Positions 58,905 to 64,000 of a DNA stretch of 64,000 nucleotides are shown here, piece by piece. A model generated the notes under the pieces. That model saw nothing but the letters and a program-made list of their open reading frames with translations, did no database searches and had not been told where the DNA came from. This DNA comes from Rhodococcus sp. Leaf278 (lineage in GTDB: Bacteria > Actinomycetota > Actinomycetes > Mycobacteriales > Mycobacteriaceae). The stretch is from positions 88,129-152,128 of the forward strand of contig NZ_LMRR01000042.1 in NCBI RefSeq assembly GCF_001426085.1, in the 5' to 3' direction. Numbering within the stretch: the stretch's first letter is position 1; each line of letters opens with the position of its first letter. The position numbers and the translations under genes were made by a program.

Positions 58905-59804
58905 ATGCGACGTCTCGTGGTAGCTGTCGGGTTGGCGGTGGTTCTTGCAGCCACCGCCAACCCGGCGGCGTCTGCGCAACAATTGGCAGATCCCCCTGCA
59001 GCAGAACAGAATTGCGTCGTCACACCTACGACGACCACAAGTCCCGTGCCGACCACCACCACAGCGGTTCCGACACCGGCATGCACGACCACCGACACGA
59101 CCGCCTCGACCCCTCCGGTCCAGATCGCCACCACTGATGCTCCGGCACCACCCGCAACAACCATGCCGACGACGACCACGACCACGACCACGACCACGAC
59201 GGATGCTGTGTCCAGCGCACCGACCGAAACATCGAGCGCCGTACCGACTTTCGAGCTGCCCACAACAGGGCCAGCCGTGTCACCGACAACCGACACGACG
59301 ACAACGACGGTTCCTACGGTTCCGATCGCGACTGCGACCGGCTCCGCCCCATCACCTGTTCCGGCAGCGCGCGCGGCGGCGGCCGCCGACAGTCTGCTCG
59401 ATCTGAAGGTGACCGGAGACTTGCTGCCCCAAGCAGGACAGGGTGCGCTCACTCCGGGAATTCCGTGGGCGGGCAATATGAAATTCGCAGTGGTCAGCGC
59501 GCTCGGCAACTGGACTACCACGGTGAGTCTGTCGCCGTTTCGCGGGCGGGACACTGGGAGAACGGTGACCCCGAACGCTACCTATTCTGCACCCGAGACC
59601 AATTGCGCGCCCATCGCGTTGCTGCCTCTGAAGAAGTCACCGAGCGTGAACATACCGAAACTTACTGCGACGCCGGTCGATGCGAAAACCGGTGGAGGCG
59701 TGGCGTGCCTGACCGATTGGACGGCAACGATCACCATTATGGTCCCCAACGACAATCTGCTCGCCGACACCTACACCGCAACTCTCACTCATTCGATTTA
59801 CTGA
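58905..59804 (+). CDS. Thr-rich stalk WxL-like surface protein
   Basis: A 299-residue exported protein: signal peptide (LVVAVGLAVVLAATANPAASA), a Thr/Pro/Ala stalk of about 120 residues including an unbroken run of eleven Thr, and a C-terminal beta domain of about 140 residues. That domain has the same signatures as the first gene: VVSALGNWTTTVSLSPF and the end NLLADTYTATLTHSIY. Two pairs of Cys suggest disulfides. The stalk resembles O-glycosylated mucin-like regions, so Pmt mannosylation is plausible. It follows the DUF916 gene by one base and is clearly co-transcribed. Confidence 0.75.
   Translation: MRRLVVAVGLAVVLAATANPAASAQQLADPPAAEQNCVVTPTTTTSPVPTTTTAVPTPACTTTDTTASTPPVQIATTDAPAPPATTMPTTTTTTTTTTTDAVSSAPTETSSAVPTFELPTTGPAVSPTTDTTTTTVPTVPIATATGSAPSPVPAARAAAAADSLLDLKVTGDLLPQAGQGALTPGIPWAGNMKFAVVSALGNWTTTVSLSPFRGRDTGRTVTPNATYSAPETNCAPIALLPLKKSPSVNIPKLTATPVDAKTGGGVACLTDWTATITIMVPNDNLLADTYTATLTHSIY
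59167..59201 (+). repeat. ACGACC hexanucleotide repeats coding poly-Thr
   Basis: Tandem ACGACC units encode the Thr run in the stalk. Slippage would change stalk length by two residues per unit without a frameshift. Confidence 0.7.
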
Positions 59805-59811
59805 ACAACGG

Positions 59812-60153
59812 TCATTCGCGCAGAATTTTCTCCATCGCCTTGCCCTTGGCCAACTCGTCGATCAACTTGTCCAGTAGTCGGATTTTCTTCATCAACGGGT
59901 CCTCGACAGTCTCGACGCGAATGCCGCAGACGACTCCGGTGATCAGGGTCGCGTTCGGGTTCAGGTTCGCTGCCGCGAAGAAGTCCTCGAACGTCGTCTC
60001 GGCCTCGAGATGGTGTTGAAGAGTCTGTTGGTCGAATCCGGTGAACCACCGAATGATCTCGTCGACCTCCGCTGCGGTTCGGCCCTTTCGCTCGACCTTC
60101 TTGATGTAGAGCCGATGGACCGTCACAAAGGCAGTGGTAAAGATGTTGTGCAC
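59812..60153 (-). CDS. DUF2200 family protein
   Basis: A 113-residue protein of the DUF2200 family: [40 protein letters not shown] and the metal- or ligand-like [40 protein letters not shown]. The conserved C-terminal [19 protein letters not shown] matches family members. Function unknown. GTG is chosen because TAGGTT ends 7 nt before it and the family N-terminus fits; an upstream frame extension has no support. Convergent with the WxL cluster, 7 bp apart. Confidence 0.85.
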   Translation of the reverse strand: MHNIFTTAFVTVHRLYIKKVERKGRTAAEVDEIIRWFTGFDQQTLQHHLEAETTFEDFFAAANLNPNATLITGVVCGIRVETVEDPLMKKIRLLDKLIDELAKGKAMEKILRE

Positions 60154-60160
60154 GGGGGTC

Positions 60161-60166
60161 AACCTA
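60161..60166 (-). promoter_or_regulatory. -10 element for leaderless DUF2200 gene
   Basis: TAGGTT on the minus strand, 7 nt before the GTG at 60153. Confidence 0.5.
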
Positions 60167-60186
60167 GTCCACTGGTGTGCACGCAC

Positions 60187-60239
60187 CGCGTGAATGTGAC
60201 ATTGCCGCGCCCAGACGTATGCAGTGGTTCATTCACGCG
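60187..60239. repeat. Palindrome (family B, copy 3, degenerate)
   Basis: CGCGTGAATG (60187-60196) and CATTCACGCG (60230-60239) pair perfectly, and inner bases to 60205/60221 pair partly. The left arm keeps the GTGAATGTG core seen in the two other family B copies. It lies between sucD and the DUF2200 gene. Confidence 0.7.
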
Positions 60240-60251
60240 AACCGGGAGCGC

Positions 60252-60284
60252 AAAAAAGCCCGCCACCGAAATCGGTGGCGGGCT
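60252..60284 (-). terminator. Rho-independent terminator of sucCD
   Basis: AGCCCGCCACCGA (60257-60269) pairs perfectly with TCGGTGGCGGGCT (60272-60284). On the minus strand the stem is followed by TTTTT. Confidence 0.93.
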
Positions 60285-60300
60285 CTTTCAGAAGCGAGTC

Positions 60301-61212
<912 letters not shown>

Positions 61213-61220
61213 TGTTTCCT

Positions 61221-62384
61221 CTACTTCGCTGCCAGCTCGGCGGCCTTGTCGGCGCCCTCGTCCATGGTTCCGGCGAGCGTCACCAGCGGGTGCGCGGCGT
61301 CGGCGAGAATCTTGCGGCCCTCTTCGACCTTGTTGCCGTCGAGACGGACGACCAGCGGCTTGTTGGCGTCGTCGCCCAGCTTCTTCAGCGCGCCGACGAT
61401 GCCGTTGGCCACTGCGTCACAGGCGGTGATGCCACCGAAGACGTTGACGAACACGCTCTTGACCTGCTCGTCACCGAGGATGACGTCGAGGCCTGCGGCC
61501 ATGACCTCGGCCGAGGCTCCGCCGCCGATGTCGAGGAAGTTGGCGGGCTTGACGCCGCCGTGTGCCTCGCCTGCGTAGGCGACGACGTCGAGGGTCGACA
61601 TGACCAGTCCGGCACCGTTTCCGATGATGCCGACCTGTCCATCGAGCTTGACGTAGTTGAGGTCGTTCTCCTTGGCCTTGGCCTCGAGGGGATCGGCTGC
61701 GTCCTTGTCCTCGAACTCGGCGTGGCCGGCCTGGCGGAAGTCTGCGTTGGCGTCGAGCGTGACCTTGCCGTCGAGAGCCAGGATCTGATCGTCGGGGGTG
61801 CGAACCAGCGGGTTGACCTCGACCAGGAGAGCGTCTTCGTTGATGAAGACCTCCCACAGCTTCTGGATGGTCACCGCAGCGGCGTCGAGCACCTCGGCGG
61901 GCAGCTTGCCCTTCTCGGCGATCTCACGTGCGAACGCGAGGTCGACGCCCTTGACTGCGTCGACGGGGATACGTGCGAGTGCGTCGGGGTTCTCCTCCGC
62001 CGTCACCTCGATCTCGACTCCACCTTCGACCGAACACATCGCGAGGTAGGTGCGGTTGGTGCGATCGAGCAGGAAGGAGATGTAGTACTCCTCGGCGATG
62101 TCGGAGGCCTCTGCGACGAGAAGCTTCTTGACGACATGGCCCTTGATGTCGAGTCCGAGAATCGCTTCTGCGTTCTCGGTTGCTGCTGCGACGTCCTTGG
62201 AGTACTTGACTCCGCCGGCCTTGCCGCGGCCGCCGACCTTGACCTGTGCCTTGACCATTACTGGCTTGCCGATTTCTTCGGCAATCTGTGTTGCTCCGGC
62301 GACCGTGTCGGTGACACGACCGGCGGAGGTGGGTACGCCATGCTTGGCGAACAATTCCTTCGCCTGGTATTCGAAGAGATCCAT
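61221..62384 (-). CDS. sucC: Succinyl-CoA synthetase beta subunit
   Basis: A 387-residue beta subunit with an ATP-grasp domain ([40 protein letters not shown]), the nucleotide-binding glycines and the C-terminal ligase domain ([41 protein letters not shown]). GGTGAG lies before the ATG. It is the first gene of sucCD. The 147 bp upstream carry the presumed promoter. Syntenic with Rv0951. Confidence 0.98.
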   Translation of the reverse strand: MDLFEYQAKELFAKHGVPTSAGRVTDTVAGATQIAEEIGKPVMVKAQVKVGGRGKAGGVKYSKDVAAATENAEAILGLDIKGHVVKKLLVAEASDIAEEYYISFLLDRTNRTYLAMCSVEGGVEIEVTAEENPDALARIPVDAVKGVDLAFAREIAEKGKLPAEVLDAAAVTIQKLWEVFINEDALLVEVNPLVRTPDDQILALDGKVTLDANADFRQAGHAEFEDKDAADPLEAKAKENDLNYVKLDGQVGIIGNGAGLVMSTLDVVAYAGEAHGGVKPANFLDIGGGASAEVMAAGLDVILGDEQVKSVFVNVFGGITACDAVANGIVGALKKLGDDANKPLVVRLDGNKVEEGRKILADAAHPLVTLAGTMDEGADKAAELAAK

Positions 62385-62530
62385 CAGCTCACCGTCTCGT
62401 CTACGTTGACGCCCGCTCCAGGGGTGTGAGCGGGTCTGAGCATGGACTTTATCCAGGTGCCCCGACGGCGCATCGGGCGCATGCATGCTATGTGGCCTAT
62501 CTCACCGCCACGGGCGGGATGAAACCCCCG

Positions 62531-64000
62531 TCACCGATCGGCGCGGCGGGCCGAAAGTGCCGCGGCGACACCGAGAACGACGATTCCCACCACCAACGGC
62601 AGAACGGCGGGCCCCATCGTCGGATCCGTTGCACGCGCGGATGTCAGCGGCCATGACGAGAGATGCACGATGCCGGCGACGGCCGCTGCGGCGAGCAGGA
62701 CGCTGCCGCGGGCGGCCCGCGCTCGCGCGGCAACGAGGGCTGCGACGACGATTCCGACGGCGAGCACCATCTGCCCCCAGGTATCCCAACCCCACGGAAA
62801 TTCGGTGACGGTTGCCGCGGTGACGTCGCTGCCCCGATACAGCGGCAGCGCCAGGCCGATCGCGAGGAGTACGGCACCGACCAACCCGACGCCCAGCATC
62901 ACGCCGTCCGTCGACACGTCCGCGGATGTATCGACATCGTCGCGTTCCGCCGATCCGGCGAACAGCGCCAGCAGTCCGGTGACCGCCGCGGCGACGACGC
63001 CCGCGATGATCGCGAGAGCGCCGATTCCGGTGCCCACACCGTCCACGTCCTCGGCGAGCACCACCGATTGCAACACCGACGCCGACGCCGATACTGCGCC
63101 CAGCCAGAACAAGGCCACGAACGGGCGTGCAGCAGCGGCGAACTCGGAGAACAAGAGCGGCACCGACCCCAGAATCATCACGAAACCGGCGACCAACACC
63201 ACCCGGGTGGCCAGGATCTGCGGCACGGCGGTGCCCGAGTCGGTCTCGAGAATCGGCAACAACGATCCGACGACGAACAGCACGCCGGCGAGAACGCCTG
63301 CACCGCCTGCTGCCGCATGCCACTTGGCCGATCCTGGACCGGCGACACCGCGGGCACCTCGCGCACCATCCGCGCGTGCCTGCGCTCGCTGCAGCGCACG
63401 CCGGTCTCGGGCAGCGGCGACGGGTGCGAGCGCCGCACCACAGATCAGCAGTCCGATTCCGGCTGCCGTCCCCAGATAGGCCCCGAGCCCGGCACTCACC
63501 CGAGCGCCCGTACTCAGTCCGGCGAGCAGACCGACGCCCGCGAACCCCAGCACGCCGAGGCCGGCTCCGACTGTCGCGCCCGACGCCACCAGCGGCGACA
63601 GCGAGGCCAGAGCCGACGCGACCACCACGAGTGCCGCGAGGCCGACGACCCCGGATCCCACCGCGACGAACACCGGCGATTCGACGACGGCGGTCACGAT
63701 CACCACCGGGTCGGCCGAGCGATACAGCGACGAGAACGCCGCGACGGCTGCGAGCACACCGAACACCCCGAGCAGCGAACCGAGCAGCGGACCGACCCGA
63801 CCCGCCGATGCGCGCCCCACATGCTCGGAATACACCGAGTGGCCGTACCCGTCACCGAGCCCGGCGCGATGCACTGCGGACCACCCCGCAACGCCCGCCA
63901 GAACAGACGCTGCGTGACCGACGAGCAGAATCTGGGCCCCCGCGGTGGCGTCGAGCATGGCGGCGCTCAGAGGACGGAAGAGCTCGAGGCGATTGGCGTC
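62531..64000 (-). CDS. Polytopic membrane protein (N-terminus outside window)
   Basis: At least 489 residues, open to the right edge without a stop, so the N-terminus is probably outside the window; an internal ATG at 63958 is a weaker alternative because the 14 codons before it (DANRLELFRPLSAA) look coding. There are about twelve hydrophobic helices, with a conserved PILETDSGTAVPQ and FPWGWDTWGQMVLAVG between helices. Each of two halves has the same P-L-x-(E/R) extracellular loop, suggesting an internal repeat. No family is assigned with confidence. Confidence 0.75.
   Translation of the reverse strand, partial: DANRLELFRPLSAAMLDATAGAQILLVGHAASVLAGVAGWSAVHRAGLGDGYGHSVYSEHVGRASAGRVGPLLGSLLGVFGVLAAVAAFSSLYRSADPVVIVTAVVESPVFVAVGSGVVGLAALVVVASALASLSPLVASGATVGAGLGVLGFAGVGLLAGLSTGARVSAGLGAYLGTAAGIGLLICGAALAPVAAARDRRALQRAQARADGARGARGVAGPGSAKWHAAAGGAGVLAGVLFVVGSLLPILETDSGTAVPQILATRVVLVAGFVMILGSVPLLFSEFAAAARPFVALFWLGAVSASASVLQSVVLAEDVDGVGTGIGALAIIAGVVAAAVTGLLALFAGSAERDDVDTSADVSTDGVMLGVGLVGAVLLAIGLALPLYRGSDVTAATVTEFPWGWDTWGQMVLAVGIVVAALVAARARAARGSVLLAAAAVAGIVHLSSWPLTSARATDPTMGPAVLPLVVGIVVLGVAAALSARRADR

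Noticed and set aside
59162-59205. ACGACC tandem repeat considered as a CRISPR or minisatellite array
   Set aside because: Unit length is six bases with no spacers and it is inside a coding frame for poly-Thr.

Overview
The window is high-G+C actinobacterial chromosome from a mycolic-acid-producing organism, most likely Rhodococcus or a close relative. The evidence is an MspA-type porin, a WS/DGAT acyltransferase, the MprA-MprB-PepD stress module, Glp and SepX/GlpR division proteins, and a PerM-like protein. Gene order also follows, from memory, the Mycobacterium tuberculosis segment from sucCD (Rv0951-52) to tatD (Rv1008), here running in the opposite direction. No rRNA, CRISPR array, prophage or intact insertion sequence was seen. 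One tRNA (Ala, CGC) is present.

Layout. 0-7.8 kb: tatD (cut by the window edge) and metG diverge over 21 bp; then WS/DGAT, a lipase-like hydrolase, an SRPBCC protein, rsmI and pmt. 7.8-15.5 kb: accessory and regulatory genes (DoxX, GntR, an NAD(P)-binding protein, ArsC-like protein, SoxR with its operator, an SDR, a TetR regulator, two tandem GyrI-like proteins, an MFS/LysR divergent pair). 15.6-20.1 kb: a family 2 glycosyltransferase, a hexapeptide acyltransferase and two unrecognised exported proteins. 20.1-26.8 kb: tRNA-Ala, sepX/glpR, a RimJ-like acetyltransferase, glp, galU, 5-FCL, an FmdB/Ruc-like gene behind a CIRCE element, a SAF-domain protein and mscL. 26.9-34.1 kb: a lipoprotein, the porin, moaB, pepD, mprB, mprA and a TRIC channel. 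34.2-43 kb: a PASTA protein, corA, a Tat-exported phosphatase, rtcB, a ferritin-VIT1 transporter, and two Zur-type operons of zinc-independent ribosomal proteins with the MRF hibernation factor. 43-55 kb: an AEC transporter, a lipoprotein, a DUF1707 protein, a VWA/MoxR pair, a DUF559 nuclease flanked by two large palindromes, purH, purN, perM and a DUF5336 protein. 54.6-64 kb: a sulfur pair (SfnG and a DszC-like oxidase), a three-gene WxL/DUF916 surface cluster, a DUF2200 protein, sucD, sucC and a truncated membrane protein.

Regulation can be read directly at several points. A SoxR box lies over the soxR -10. A CIRCE element precedes the FmdB/Ruc gene. Identical CTGAGA-N5-CTGAGA repeats lie upstream of both mprA and pepD. 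Two Zur-like boxes sit between the divergent alternative-ribosome operons. Two CRP/GlxR-like sites lie near the porin leader and the WxL cluster. At least a dozen genes have a TANNNT -10 hexamer 6-7 nt before an ATG or GTG, which predicts leaderless mRNAs.

The least explained signal is a set of long, nearly perfect palindromes in the gaps between genes. They form at least three sequence families, some packed right up to stop codons, and one family brackets the DUF559 nuclease. The best candidate for a poorly described protein system is the WxL-like/DUF916/Thr-rich WxL-like trio at 57.4-59.8 kb. It resembles Firmicute cell-surface clusters, and its mucin-like stalk could be a substrate for the Pmt mannosyltransferase at 6.2 kb.
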